Below, in pieces: positions 8,439 to 17,711 of a stretch of DNA of 64,000 nt. A model generated the notes under the pieces. The model was given only the letters and a program-made list of their open reading frames with translations. It was not told the DNA's origin and made no database searches. A program made the position numbers and the translations under genes. Within the stretch, counting starts at the first letter, position 1. Each line of letters begins with the position of its first letter. This DNA comes from VXYL01 sp965200375. GTDB lineage: Bacteria > Pseudomonadota > Gammaproteobacteria > Pseudomonadales > Azotimanducaceae. The stretch covers positions 3,596,001 to 3,660,000 of the forward strand of contig OZ241353.1 in the NCBI GenBank assembly GCA_965200375.1. Direction: 5' to 3'.

Positions 8439-9212
8439 ATGGCGACGCTGCACATCCTGCAGATAACGGACTGTCACCTGTTCCCCAGCGGGACCGCCAC
8501 GCTCCATGGCGTGGCGACGCTCGACAGCCTGGAGACGGTGCTCGAAGCGGCTTGCGGCGAACAGGCACCGGACGCCGTGCTCGCCACCGGCGACATCGCC
8601 GAGCAGCCGAGCCCCGAGACCTACCGCCTGTTCCTGGCCACCCTGCGCCGCTACTCGGACGCGCCGCTGCTGTGCGTTCCCGGCAACCACGACCACGGCG
8701 CCACCTTTGCCGCCGAACTGCCCACCGAGGACCTGCAACTTGGCGACTGGCGCCTGGTCGGCATCGACACCCATGTGGACCAGGTCGTGGGCGGCAACGT
8801 CGCCAAGGCAGAGCTCCGCCGCGTGGCCGCGCTGCCGCCCGGCCCGACGCTGGTGGCCGGCCACCACTGCCCCTTGCCAATCGGCTGCGACTGGCTGGAC
8901 GCCCACCGAATCTCGAACGGTGCCGCGCTGCTCGAGGCGATGGCGGCCGGCGGCGTCGACGCCTACGTCTTCGGCCACATCCACCAGCCTTTCGAGCGCC
9001 AGCGCAACCTGGCCGGGAACCGGCGCATGGCGATCTACGGCACGCCGTCCACCTGCTTCCAGTTCGCCGCCAGCTCGCCGAGCTTCGCCATCGACGACGC
9101 CGGTCCCGGCTGGCGCTGGCTGGCGCTCGGCGCGGACGGCGTACGCACGGCGGTGCGCCGCGCCGACTGCGCACTCGCCATCGAACGCCCAGGGAGCCCG
9201 CCCTCGCCATGA
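8439..9212 (+). CDS. cpdA: 3',5'-cyclic-AMP phosphodiesterase CpdA-like
   Basis: 257 residues, class III metallophosphoesterase. Metal-binding motifs are in order: ITDCHL (DxH) near residue 10, GDIAE, GNHDH, AGHHCP and GHIHQ. This is the pattern of CpdA, which hydrolyses cAMP to 5'-AMP and so tunes CRP signalling. The position between the DUF1249 gene and parE matches the E. coli cpdA locus. Its TGA overlaps the parE ATG (ATGA), so the two are translationally coupled. Confidence 0.87.
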   Translation: MATLHILQITDCHLFPSGTATLHGVATLDSLETVLEAACGEQAPDAVLATGDIAEQPSPETYRLFLATLRRYSDAPLLCVPGNHDHGATFAAELPTEDLQLGDWRLVGIDTHVDQVVGGNVAKAELRRVAALPPGPTLVAGHHCPLPIGCDWLDAHRISNGAALLEAMAAGGVDAYVFGHIHQPFERQRNLAGNRRMAIYGTPSTCFQFAASSPSFAIDDAGPGWRWLALGADGVRTAVRRADCALAIERPGSPPSP

Positions 9213-11131
9213 GCAAGACGTATTCCGCCGAATCCATCCAAGTGCTCTCCGGCCTTGATCCGGTGCGCCGCCGGCCGGGCATGTACACGGACACCAGAAG
9301 CCCCAGCCACCTGGTCCAGGAGGTGGTGGACAACAGCGTGGACGAAGCGCTGAACGGCTTCTGCGGCAACATCGACGTGACGCTGTTCGCCGACGGCGCC
9401 GTCGAAGTCATCGACGACGGGCGCGGCATGCCCGTCGACGTCCACCCCGAGCACGGTCTCACCGGGGTCGAGCTGATCCTCACCAAGCTGCACGCCGGCG
9501 GCAAGTTCGACCACGACAGCTACCGCTTCGCCGGCGGCCTGCACGGCGTGGGCGTGTCGGTAGTGAACGCGCTGTCGAAGTGGCTGGTCGTGGAAGTGAA
9601 GCAGGGCGGCGCCGTCCACCAGCAGCGCTTCGAGGCCGGGGCCCCGGCAACGCCGCTGCGGACGGTCGGCGAGGTCGGCAAGCGCAACACCGGCACGCGC
9701 ATCCGCTTCCTGCCGGACCCGGCGTACTTCGACACCCCGCAGCTAGCCCTGGGCAGGCTGCGCCACTTGCTGCGGGCCAAGGCCGTGCTGTGCCCGGGGC
9801 TCTCCGTCTCCCTCACCGTGGCGCCGGCGTCCGGCGAACCGACCAGCGAGCGCTGGCGCTTCGAAGACGGCCTTGCCGGCTATCTCGCCGCCGAGCTCGC
9901 GACCGAGGGCGAGGCCGAGCAAGGCGCCGCCGAGTGCCTGCCGGCAACGCCCTTTCGCCATCGGGCGGAGGCCAATCAGGAGGCCGTGGAGTGGGCCCTG
10001 CAGTGGCGCCTGGACGGCGGCGCCACGATCGCCGAGAGCTACGTGAACCTCATTCCCACCCCCGCCGGCGGCACCCACGTGAACGGCTTGCGCAGCGGCC
10101 TCGTCGAAGCGCTGCGGGAGTACTGCGAGTTTCGCGGGCTGCTGCCCCGGGGGGTGAAGATCACCGGCGAGGACATCTGGGAGCAGTGCGCCTATGTGCT
10201 TTCCGCGAAGCTCGCCGAACCGCAGTTCACCGGCCAAACCAAGGAGCGCCTCGCTTCCCGGCAGGCGAGCGCCTTCATCGCCGGGATCGCCAAGGACGCC
10301 TTCAGCCTGTGGCTGAACGAGCAGCCGTCGGACGGCGACCAGCTGGCGGAACTCGCCCTCGCCAACGCCCAGCGGCGCAGCCAGGCCGCCAAGAAGGTGG
10401 TGCGCAAGAAGATCGTCAGCGGCCCGGCGCTGCCCGGCAAGCTGGTGGACTGCGCCAGCCAGGACCCGGAGCGCACCGAGCTATTTCTGGTGGAGGGCGA
10501 CTCCGCCGGCGGTTCCGCGAGGGGCGCCCGGGACCGGGAGTTCCAGGCCGTGCTGCCGCTGCGGGGCAAGATCCTCAACACTTGGGAAGTGGACCCGGCG
10601 CAGGTGCTCGGTTCCCAGGAGGTCCACGACATCGCAGTGGCGGTAGGCGTGGACCCCGGCGCGGCGGATCTAGGCGGCCTGCGCTACGGGAAGATCTGCA
10701 TCCTCGCCGACGCGGATTCCGACGGCGCCCATATCGCGACGCTGCTCTGCGCGCTGTTTCTCATGCACTTTCGGCCCCTGGTGGCCGCCGGCCGCATCCA
10801 CGTGGCCATGCCGCCGCTGTACCGCATCGACATCGGCAAGGCGGCCCACTACGCCCTCGACGAGGCCGAGAAGGCCGGCATTCTCGACCGGCTGGCGGCG
10901 GAAGGGCGCCGGGGCACTCCCACCGTGCAGCGCTTCAAGGGCCTCGGCGAGATGGATCCGCTGCAACTGCGGGAGACGACGATGGCGCCGGACACCCGAC
11001 GCCTGGTGCAGCTCGGCATCGACGCGGAACAGCAGACGGTGAGGGTGATGGACATGATGCTGGCCAAGAAGCGGGCCGCGGATCGGCGCGCGTGGCTGGA
11101 GACGAAGGGCGACCAGGCGCAGGCCGCTTAA
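9209..11131 (+). CDS. parE: DNA topoisomerase IV subunit B
   Basis: 640 residues. GHKL ATPase motifs are VDNSVDEALNG, VIDDGRGMPV and GGLHGVGVSVVNAL. The Toprim domain shows LVEGDSAGGSARGARDREFQ with PLRGKILN, and ADSDGAHIATLL. ParE rather than GyrB is supported by length, the context (cpdA upstream, parC downstream) and absence of the long GyrB insertion. With ParC it decatenates replicated chromosomes using ATP. The start at 9209 overlaps the cpdA stop. Confidence 0.95.
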   Translation: MSKTYSAESIQVLSGLDPVRRRPGMYTDTRSPSHLVQEVVDNSVDEALNGFCGNIDVTLFADGAVEVIDDGRGMPVDVHPEHGLTGVELILTKLHAGGKFDHDSYRFAGGLHGVGVSVVNALSKWLVVEVKQGGAVHQQRFEAGAPATPLRTVGEVGKRNTGTRIRFLPDPAYFDTPQLALGRLRHLLRAKAVLCPGLSVSLTVAPASGEPTSERWRFEDGLAGYLAAELATEGEAEQGAAECLPATPFRHRAEANQEAVEWALQWRLDGGATIAESYVNLIPTPAGGTHVNGLRSGLVEALREYCEFRGLLPRGVKITGEDIWEQCAYVLSAKLAEPQFTGQTKERLASRQASAFIAGIAKDAFSLWLNEQPSDGDQLAELALANAQRRSQAAKKVVRKKIVSGPALPGKLVDCASQDPERTELFLVEGDSAGGSARGARDREFQAVLPLRGKILNTWEVDPAQVLGSQEVHDIAVAVGVDPGAADLGGLRYGKICILADADSDGAHIATLLCALFLMHFRPLVAAGRIHVAMPPLYRIDIGKAAHYALDEAEKAGILDRLAAEGRRGTPTVQRFKGLGEMDPLQLRETTMAPDTRRLVQLGIDAEQQTVRVMDMMLAKKRAADRRAWLETKGDQAQAA

Positions 11132-11136
11132 GGCGG

Positions 11137-13392
11137 ATGACGGACCCGCGCACCAACGGCGATCTGCTCGGCGACGGCGTGGAGCGCGTGCCGCTGCACG
11201 AGTACACCGAGCGCGCCTACCTCGACTACTCCATGTACGTCATCGGCGAGCGGGCGCTGCCCCACGTCGGCGACGGCTTGAAGCCGGTGCAGCGGCGCAT
11301 CGTCTACGCGATGTCCGAGCTGGGCCTCACCGCGGCGGCGAAGTTCGTCAAGTCCGCCCGCACCGTCGGCGACGTGATCGGCAAGTACCACCCCCACGGC
11401 GACGCCGCCTGCTACGAAGCGATGGTGCTGATGGCGCAGCCCTTCTCCTACCGCTATCCGCTGGTGGACGGGCATGGCAACTTCGGCGCCCCGGACGACC
11501 CCAAGTCCTTCGCGGCGCAGCGCTACACCGAATCCCGACTGTCGCGCTTCGCGGCGCTGCTGCTCGCCGAGGTGAAGCAGGGCACCGTGGACCTGGCGCC
11601 GAACTTCGACGGCTCCCTGGAGGAGCCCGTCCGCCTGCCGGCGCGCCTGCCGATGGTGCTCTTGAACGGCTGCACCGGCATCGCCGTGGGCATGGCCACG
11701 GACATTCCGCCCCACAACCTGCGCGAAGTCGCAGCCGCCTGCATCCACCTGCTGGAACAGGCGGACGCCACCACCGCGGACCTGATGATGCACATCCGCG
11801 GGCCGGACTTCCCGGCCGACTGCATCGTTACCACGCCAGCGGCGGAGATGGAGGAAGCGTACGCCACGGGTCGCGGCTCCATCCGAGCCCGGGCGCGGTA
11901 CCAGCGCGAGAACGGCGACATCCTAGTGACCGGCCTGCCCTACCAGACGTCTCCGGCCAAGGTGCTCGAACAGATCGCGGCGCAGATGCAGGCCCGCAAA
12001 CTGCCCATGCTGGTGGACGTCCGCGACGAGTCGGACTACGAGAATCCCACCCGGCTGGTGCTCACGCCGCGCTCCAACCGCGTCGACGTGGAGCGGCTGA
12101 TGAGCCACCTGTTCGCCACCACGGATATGGAACGCAGCTACCGGCTGAACTTCAACGCCATCGGCCTGGACCGCCGCCCCAGGGTGCTGGGGCTGCCGGC
12201 GCTGCTCGCCGAGTGGCTGGTCTTCCGCACCGCCACGGTGCGCCGCCGGATCGAGTACCGCGTGGCGCAGATCGAGCGCCGGCTGCACATCGTCGACGGG
12301 CTGCTTGCCGCGTACCGCAACCTGGACGCGGTGATCCGCATCGTCCGCGAGGAAGAGACCCCGAAGCCGAAGCTGATGGCGGCTTTCGATCTCTCCGACG
12401 AACAGGCCACCGCGATCCTGGAACTGCGCTTGCGCCAGCTGGCGCGGCTCGAAGAAGACAAGCTCGCCGCGGAAAAGCGCCAACTCGGCGACGAGCGCGA
12501 GGGCCTGTCGCGTACCTTGGCATCCAAGGCGAGGATGCGCGCCCTCATCAAGAAGGAACTGGCCGCGGACGCCGAGGAGTACGGTGACGAACGCCGCACA
12601 GCCATCGCCTGCGCGCCGGAGGCCGAGGCGTTCACCGAGACCGATCTGCTGTCCTCGGAGCCGGTGACCGTGGTGCTGTCCGAGAAGGGCTGGGTGCGGT
12701 CGGCAAAGGGCCACGATGTGGACCCGGCGGAGCTCTCCTATCGCAGCGGCGACGCCTTCCTGGTGGCCGCCAAGGGCCGCAGCAACGATGCCGGCATGGT
12801 CCTCGACGATGCCGGGCGGGCCTATCTGGTGCAGCCCCACACGTTGCCCTCCGCCCGGGGCCAGGGCGAACCCCTCACCGGACGCCTGCGGGTGCCGGAC
12901 GGGGCGCGCTTCGTAGGCATCGCGCTGGGGCCGCCAGCGACGCGGCTGCTACTGGCCTCCAGCGCCGGCTACGGCTTTGCGACCACGCTGGCGGAGACGC
13001 TGTCGAAGAACCGCGCCGGCAAGGCCGTGCTCAACGTGCCGGCAGGCGCGGCGGCGCTGGCGCCGTTCGTCGTTGCCGACGGCGCGTCCCACGTCGCCAT
13101 CGCCACCAACCGCGGGCGGCTGCTGGTGCTCGCCTTGGCGGAAGTGCCGACGCTGGCCCGGGGCAAGGGGCAGAAGCTCATTGGCATTCCGCCCAAGGCG
13201 TTCAGGGAGGAGGGCGAGCGGATGGCGGGCGCCGTCGCGCTGGCGGAGAGCGACAAGCTGGTGGTGTACGCCGGCGCCCGCCACACGGCGCTGCGCCTGA
13301 AGGACCTCGGCAACTACCAAGGCGCCCGAGCCCAGCGCGGCCGCCTGCTGCCCCGGGGGTTCCAGCGCGTGGACAAGCTGGGCGTGGCGTAG
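11137..13392 (+). CDS. parC: DNA topoisomerase IV subunit A
   Basis: 751 residues. It begins with a GyrA/ParC N-terminus (LDYSMYVIGERALPHVGDGLKPVQRRIVYAM in sequence) and the active-site tyrosine is Y130 in FAAQRYTE. The start is 5 nt after the parE TAA. The quinolone-determining loop reads HPHGDAACYEAM: the position equivalent to E. coli ParC Ser80 is Ala (A90) while the Glu84 equivalent is kept. The C-terminal domain carries degenerate beta-pinwheel blades (DKLVVYAGARHTALRLK). It cleaves and rejoins DNA in the ParC2ParE2 tetramer. Confidence 0.95.
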   Translation: MTDPRTNGDLLGDGVERVPLHEYTERAYLDYSMYVIGERALPHVGDGLKPVQRRIVYAMSELGLTAAAKFVKSARTVGDVIGKYHPHGDAACYEAMVLMAQPFSYRYPLVDGHGNFGAPDDPKSFAAQRYTESRLSRFAALLLAEVKQGTVDLAPNFDGSLEEPVRLPARLPMVLLNGCTGIAVGMATDIPPHNLREVAAACIHLLEQADATTADLMMHIRGPDFPADCIVTTPAAEMEEAYATGRGSIRARARYQRENGDILVTGLPYQTSPAKVLEQIAAQMQARKLPMLVDVRDESDYENPTRLVLTPRSNRVDVERLMSHLFATTDMERSYRLNFNAIGLDRRPRVLGLPALLAEWLVFRTATVRRRIEYRVAQIERRLHIVDGLLAAYRNLDAVIRIVREEETPKPKLMAAFDLSDEQATAILELRLRQLARLEEDKLAAEKRQLGDEREGLSRTLASKARMRALIKKELAADAEEYGDERRTAIACAPEAEAFTETDLLSSEPVTVVLSEKGWVRSAKGHDVDPAELSYRSGDAFLVAAKGRSNDAGMVLDDAGRAYLVQPHTLPSARGQGEPLTGRLRVPDGARFVGIALGPPATRLLLASSAGYGFATTLAETLSKNRAGKAVLNVPAGAAALAPFVVADGASHVAIATNRGRLLVLALAEVPTLARGKGQKLIGIPPKAFREEGERMAGAVALAESDKLVVYAGARHTALRLKDLGNYQGARAQRGRLLPRGFQRVDKLGVA

Positions 13393-13422
13393 GCAACAAC
13401 CGTCGATGCGGGCATCCGCCGC

Positions 13423-14718
13423 TCATCCAGCGATCAGGTGGCGGTTGCGATGGCGCACGTCGTCCAACTGCCGCGCGATCAGCGCTTGCGTGCTCTGCCG
13501 AACGCCCAAGTCGGCTGCGACCCCGCGCCAATCGGCCAAGGCGTCGACAACGCGCTCGATCGCTTCCCTGGCGCGGCGCCAATTGGCGAAGCTGGCTTGG
13601 TTCGCCAGGCGCTGCATGGCGGCCAGCGGCGGTTGCGCGCCGTGGCCGAGGAAGGCGGTCGTGTGTTCGCCCGAGGGACTGGGGCTGAAGGTCACGTCGT
13701 AGAAGGGCGTTGGCCGCCACGCGCCGGCGTCGTCCTGCAGGAAGGCCCAGTTCTTGGCGTGATCGTCCTGGTTGAGGGCGAACAGGTTGAATGTGGCGCG
13801 CGCGAACTGGTCTTGCCCCGCCGCTGGGCTGCGGCACAGCACGACGGCCGCCTTCACGAGATCCTCGTAGTCCATCGACGGCGCTTGGTAGTCCGCATCG
13901 AGCAGCCCGCAAATGCTGTGCATGTGGTAGCGACCGGTGTCGCCGTGGCAGTCGAAGCGCTTCTGGGCCAGCCATGCAATGGCCGGCGAGGAGGCCGGCG
14001 CGGGAATGAGGCGCCACTCCGGCACCTCGATGCCCGCTCTTGCCGCCAAGACGAGGTAGGCGGCTTCGCACAGGCTTTCTTCGTGGCCGAGCGGCAGCAG
14101 CGTGGACGTGAACTTCACCAGCCACGGGCTGAAGCCGGGCCGTGGGCGCAAATGCACTTGCGCCGTGCCGCTGCTCGGCAGCCAGATCTGCGCCTTGGGG
14201 CGAGCACCGCCCGAGCTGCCAGCGCCGGCGAGCGCACGCGGCACGGCTTGCGGGGCGTCGCCAGCAGCGCCGTCGAACAACGCCAGCGCATCCCTGCCCA
14301 GAACGTCGAGCGCGACTTCTCCCTCGCTGGCCGTTGCATAGCCCGGTACCGGCGCGTACTCCAGAGCGCCGGCGGCACGGTCGCCGACGTAGGCGAGCCG
14401 ATCCATGCCGGTGACCTGGCTCGGCAGCACGCCATGCTGCCGCAGCACCCGATCCATCACGAGCGTTCCCCAGCCGTCCGGCAGCGAATCCGCGAAGACG
14501 CCGAACAGTCCGCCGTGGGGCACCGCCGGCACCTGATGCAGCACGGCATCGAACGGCAGCCGGAACGGCGACAGGTTGGGGTGGGACGCCAAGTAGTCGG
14601 CGGCATACTGGAAGAAGACCCCCTGCCGGTTCTGCGCCAGCTGCCCCGCCAACGTGCGCTCGCCGGAGCTCAAGCGACGAAATACGTCGAGCCGGTCGGT
14701 GCGCGCGAAAGCGGTCAT
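13423..14718 (-). CDS. hipA: HipA family serine/threonine kinase toxin
   Basis: 431 residues, standard HipA length. The N-terminal couple_hipA-like region contains GVFFQYAADYLASHPNLSP. The kinase core shows a glycine-rich GAGSSGGARPKAQI loop, the catalytic NQDDHAKNWAFLQDD near residues 316-330 and the metal-binding YDVTFS near 340. HipA kinases phosphorylate aminoacyl-tRNA synthetases (GltX in E. coli) and induce dormancy. The ATG start at 14718 overlaps the upstream HTH gene stop by 4 nt, giving the normal hipBA order. It converges with parC. Confidence 0.87.
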   Translation of the reverse strand: MTAFARTDRLDVFRRLSSGERTLAGQLAQNRQGVFFQYAADYLASHPNLSPFRLPFDAVLHQVPAVPHGGLFGVFADSLPDGWGTLVMDRVLRQHGVLPSQVTGMDRLAYVGDRAAGALEYAPVPGYATASEGEVALDVLGRDALALFDGAAGDAPQAVPRALAGAGSSGGARPKAQIWLPSSGTAQVHLRPRPGFSPWLVKFTSTLLPLGHEESLCEAAYLVLAARAGIEVPEWRLIPAPASSPAIAWLAQKRFDCHGDTGRYHMHSICGLLDADYQAPSMDYEDLVKAAVVLCRSPAAGQDQFARATFNLFALNQDDHAKNWAFLQDDAGAWRPTPFYDVTFSPSPSGEHTTAFLGHGAQPPLAAMQRLANQASFANWRRAREAIERVVDALADWRGVAADLGVRQSTQALIARQLDDVRHRNRHLIAG

Positions 14719-14990
14719 CGCGCCAAGACCTCATCGATGCTGCGCGGCATAGGAGCACGCTCGGCCGCCAGCGCCGTCAAGCCGGACAGGTCGTCGAGGC
14801 AATGCCACAGCAGGATGAACTGGCGCAGCGAAATCTCCCCGGTGGTCTCGAAGCGCTTGATGGTGGAAGCCGGCACGGTGCTCGCCCGAGCCAAGCCAGC
14901 CCGCGAGAGTCGGCGGCTTTTCCGACGCTCGCGCACGGCCGCCGCTAGCTGCCGTTGGGCGTCTGCCGGCGTGGTCAGCAGGTCGCTCAC
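14715..14990 (-). CDS. hipB: HipB-like XRE family antitoxin
   Basis: 91 residues with a helix-turn-helix reading LARASTVPASTIKRFETTGE near residues 33-52, typical of Cro/C1 regulators that neutralise HipA and repress the operon. The GTG start at 14990 (VSDLLTTP) is the only start before the conserved part. The gene is 4-nt coupled to hipA. The AT-rich region upstream contains a 16-bp palindrome that may be its operator. Confidence 0.85.
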   Translation of the reverse strand: MSDLLTTPADAQRQLAAAVRERRKSRRLSRAGLARASTVPASTIKRFETTGEISLRQFILLWHCLDDLSGLTALAAERAPMPRSIDEVLAR

Positions 14991-15425
14991 CTAGGTTGCC
15001 CCATCTGCAAGAAAATAGACAATACCATATCCCAAAGACGGGCATTTAGGATGTTTTGGATATGATGTTATCCTTTCATGCTCTTGGAAGAGAAGCGGTG
15101 ACCTGCCCGCCACACGCCTTCCCACCCCCCTCGTCCACCGGCGCACCCCGAGAGTCCGGCGCTTCAGCCTGCTGGCGCTTGATCCGGCGGAGTTCCGCGG
15201 TGGCACTCCTGCTCCACCCAACCTGCGGCGTCCCTGCCGGAGATCTACCGCACGCCCTTGCCTCATTTATTGAATATCCTCGCCTGTCGGGCAGGCTAGA
15301 ATGTCGCAGCGGCGCTGGCATGGGGTGCGCGGCCCCTCGGCATGGCGGCCGTTGCCACTGCTGGGCCGCGAGGCAGCGCTGGCGGTGGCAGCTATTGCGG
15401 TGCCGCATGTCTTTGGCGGAACACG
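14991..15425. other. Intergenic region between hipB and hydrolase
   Basis: 435 bp. The left part (15000-15075) is markedly AT-rich and holds the operator-like palindrome. At 15297-15302 is a TAGAAT -10-like hexamer for the plus-strand hydrolase, just after a GCCTG/CAGGC hairpin at 15282-15296. ORFs here on either strand lack start signals and coding character; nothing else is recognised. Confidence 0.4.
15058..15073. promoter_or_regulatory. Candidate HipB operator palindrome
   Basis: Perfect inverted repeat GGATA-N6-TATCC in the AT-rich stretch 15000-15075, 68 bp upstream of hipB. The half-sites are the same pentamers as the E. coli HipB operator (TATCC-N8-GGATA) but in the opposite order and with a 6-bp spacer. 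A further TATCC lies at 15029-15033 and an isolated GGAT at 15049-15052. Confidence 0.35.
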
Positions 15426-16328
15426 ATGCCTAGGTTCAAAGCCCGCAGCGGATCGATCTACTTCGAGCACCGGGGTTCCCGCGCCAACCCGCGAGTGCTG
15501 CTCATCCACGGCCTCGGCTGCCAGCTCGTGCAGTGGCCGGAAGCGTTCACCGATGGCCTGGTCGACGCCGGCTTCTGCGTGGTCATGTTCGACAATCGGG
15601 ATGCCGGGCTGTCCGAAGGGCCGGACGCCGAGCCGCCTTCCGCGCCGGCGCTGCTGGCCGCCCAAGCGGACCCGGCTGCTCTGGCGCCCGCGTACACCCT
15701 CTCGGACATGGCCCGGGACGCCGTCGATCTGCTGGACCACCTGGGCCAGGCGGGTGCGCACGTGGTCGGCTTGTCCATGGGCGGCATGATCGGCCAGCGC
15801 CTGGCCATCGAGCACGCCGAGCGCGTCTACAGCTTCGTCTCCATCATGTCCTCGCCGGGGGGCGCGGACCTGCCAGCGCCCGAGGAAGCGGCGGTGGCGG
15901 CCCTGCTGCGTCTGGCTGAGGGGGCGTCGGTAGCCGACAAGGGGCCCGCCGAAGCCCGCCTCGTCCACGCCTGGGAGACCTTCGGCGGCCCCCACTTCTC
16001 CTCGGCGCAAGTGGGCATCGGCCGCTACGCCCGCCGCGCCGTCGAACGCGCCAGTCGCCCCGCCGGCGTGGCGCGCCAGCTAGCTGCGATTCTCGCCGAC
16101 GGCGACCGCCGGCCGGCGCTGGCGGCGGTGCAGGCGCCCACCCTGGTGCTGCATGGCGAGGCGGACCCGCTGGTAGACGTCGAGGCCGGCCGAGCAACGG
16201 CCGCGGCGGTGCCGAACGCCAAATTCGTCGCTTTCGAGAAGATGGGCCACGACCTGCCAGATCCCCTCGTCGGCGACGTGGTGGCCGCCATCAGCGCGCA
16301 CGTCCGCGCCGTCGAAGTCAGTCGCTGA
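15426..16328 (+). CDS. Alpha/beta hydrolase
   Basis: 300 residues from the ATG at 15426; an upstream in-frame extension to 15342 is low-complexity and rejected. Family landmarks are the oxyanion HGLG motif (LLIHGLGC), FDNRDAGLSE, the nucleophile elbow GLSMGG, the acid in HGEADPLV and the base in GHDLP. This matches monomeric cytoplasmic esterases/lipases with a FDNRG.G signature. The substrate is unknown. The next gene starts 17 nt downstream, so they likely share a transcript. Confidence 0.85.
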   Translation: MPRFKARSGSIYFEHRGSRANPRVLLIHGLGCQLVQWPEAFTDGLVDAGFCVVMFDNRDAGLSEGPDAEPPSAPALLAAQADPAALAPAYTLSDMARDAVDLLDHLGQAGAHVVGLSMGGMIGQRLAIEHAERVYSFVSIMSSPGGADLPAPEEAAVAALLRLAEGASVADKGPAEARLVHAWETFGGPHFSSAQVGIGRYARRAVERASRPAGVARQLAAILADGDRRPALAAVQAPTLVLHGEADPLVDVEAGRATAAAVPNAKFVAFEKMGHDLPDPLVGDVVAAISAHVRAVEVSR

Positions 16329-16345
16329 CGGTTGCCCAAGGCACT

Positions 16346-17710
16346 ATGCCCGCTCGCCTGCCGGTGGTCGTGGTCGGCGCCGGCTTCTCCGGCCTGGCCG
16401 CGGCGCTCCACCTGCAGGATGCCGGCGCCGAAACGCAGGTGTTGGAGGCCAAACCCCAGGTTGGCGGCCGTGTGCGCTCGCTGGATCGCGGCGACGGCAT
16501 CGAAGAGGCTGGCGGCACCACCATCGGCGGCGGCTACCAGGCCGTGATCGGCGCAGCGCGGCGCTTCGGCGTGGCGCTGATCGACGCGACGCCGATGCTG
16601 GCCTTCTTCCGCGAGCAGGAGCTGGCGCTCGGGGGCCGGCTGATCCGGCAGCGGGACTGGCCGAACGACCCGGCCAATCCGTTCCCGGAAGCAGACCGGA
16701 TGCACATGCCCTGGGCCTACAGCCGCGTTCTGACGGCCCGCCACAACCCGCTCGCGCATCCAGGCGCCTGGCGGGAAGCCGGCCACGCCGCGCAGGACGT
16801 TTCCATGCGCAACTGGCTGCGGGGCCTGGGCCTCGACGCCCGGGCCACGCGCATGGCCTACGACCTGAACGCGAGCTACGGCCGGGACGCCGACGACGTC
16901 TCGGCGCTGATGCTGCTGGCCCGAGCGGCCTTCTCGACCGCCCAGCGCCGGCAGACCCCGCCGGGCATCGTCGGCTATACCGCCCGGGACGGCGTGCAGC
17001 GCATCGCCGAGGCCATGGCGGCGGCGTTGCCCCGGGAAGTCGCGCTGGCGCAGCCGGTGGTCGCCATCGAGCAGGACCGGCAGGAGGTGCGGCTGCGCAC
17101 GGCGGCCGGCGGCTTGTGGCGGGCGCGGCAGGCGATCTGTTCCGTGCCGTTCAGCGCATTGGCCGGCGTGGCCTTCGACCCGCCCTTGACGGGCCCGATT
17201 GCCGCAGCGGCCAGGGCGCTGTCCTACCAGCCGATGACGCAGCTCTACTTCGCCTGCCAACGCCCGTTCTGGGAACGCGACGGCTACGGCGCCAGCATGT
17301 ACACCGACGGCCTTGCCGGCATGGTGGCCGCCAGCCGGCGCGCGGAGAAGCCCACCGAAGTCACCGGCCTCACCGCCTGGGCGATGGGCGCCAACGCCGC
17401 TCGCCTCGATGCGATACAGGAAGCCGATGCCGCGCGGACGGTACAGCGGGAGATCGAGGCGCTGCGTCCGGCCGCCCGGGGCCAGCTGCGCTACGTCGGC
17501 CGCCAGAGCTGGGGCCGGGACCCCTTCGCTGGCGGCGGCTGGGCGTACTACCGCCCCGGCCAGATCCGCCGCTTCGGCGCCGCGCTCGAGGGCCGCCACG
17601 GGCGCATCCACTTCTGCGGCGAACACCTGGCGGTGGACAGTCGGGGCATGGAAGGGGCCATGGAATCCGGAACACGCGCCGCCGCCGCGGCGCAGGCCGC
17701 CGGGGCGTGA
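16346..17710 (+). CDS. Flavin-dependent amine oxidase family protein
   Basis: 454 residues. The N-terminal FAD-binding Rossmann motif is VVVVGAGFSGLAAALHLQDAG with the trailing GGRVRS, and the C-terminal FAD motif is IHFCGEHLAVDSRGMEGAMESG. This is the domain order of monoamine oxidase/phytoene desaturase-type flavoproteins that oxidise amines or related substrates. The substrate is not inferable. It follows the hydrolase at 17 nt and converges with cofC, the two stop codons being separated by one base. Confidence 0.85.
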   Translation: MPARLPVVVVGAGFSGLAAALHLQDAGAETQVLEAKPQVGGRVRSLDRGDGIEEAGGTTIGGGYQAVIGAARRFGVALIDATPMLAFFREQELALGGRLIRQRDWPNDPANPFPEADRMHMPWAYSRVLTARHNPLAHPGAWREAGHAAQDVSMRNWLRGLGLDARATRMAYDLNASYGRDADDVSALMLLARAAFSTAQRRQTPPGIVGYTARDGVQRIAEAMAAALPREVALAQPVVAIEQDRQEVRLRTAAGGLWRARQAICSVPFSALAGVAFDPPLTGPIAAAARALSYQPMTQLYFACQRPFWERDGYGASMYTDGLAGMVAASRRAEKPTEVTGLTAWAMGANAARLDAIQEADAARTVQREIEALRPAARGQLRYVGRQSWGRDPFAGGGWAYYRPGQIRRFGAALEGRHGRIHFCGEHLAVDSRGMEGAMESGTRAAAAAQAAGA

Positions 17711-17711
17711 C

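Noticed and set aside
9580..11136. Upstream extension of the parC frame through parE
   Set aside because: Arg-rich shadow of parE; the real ParC start is the ATG at 11137.
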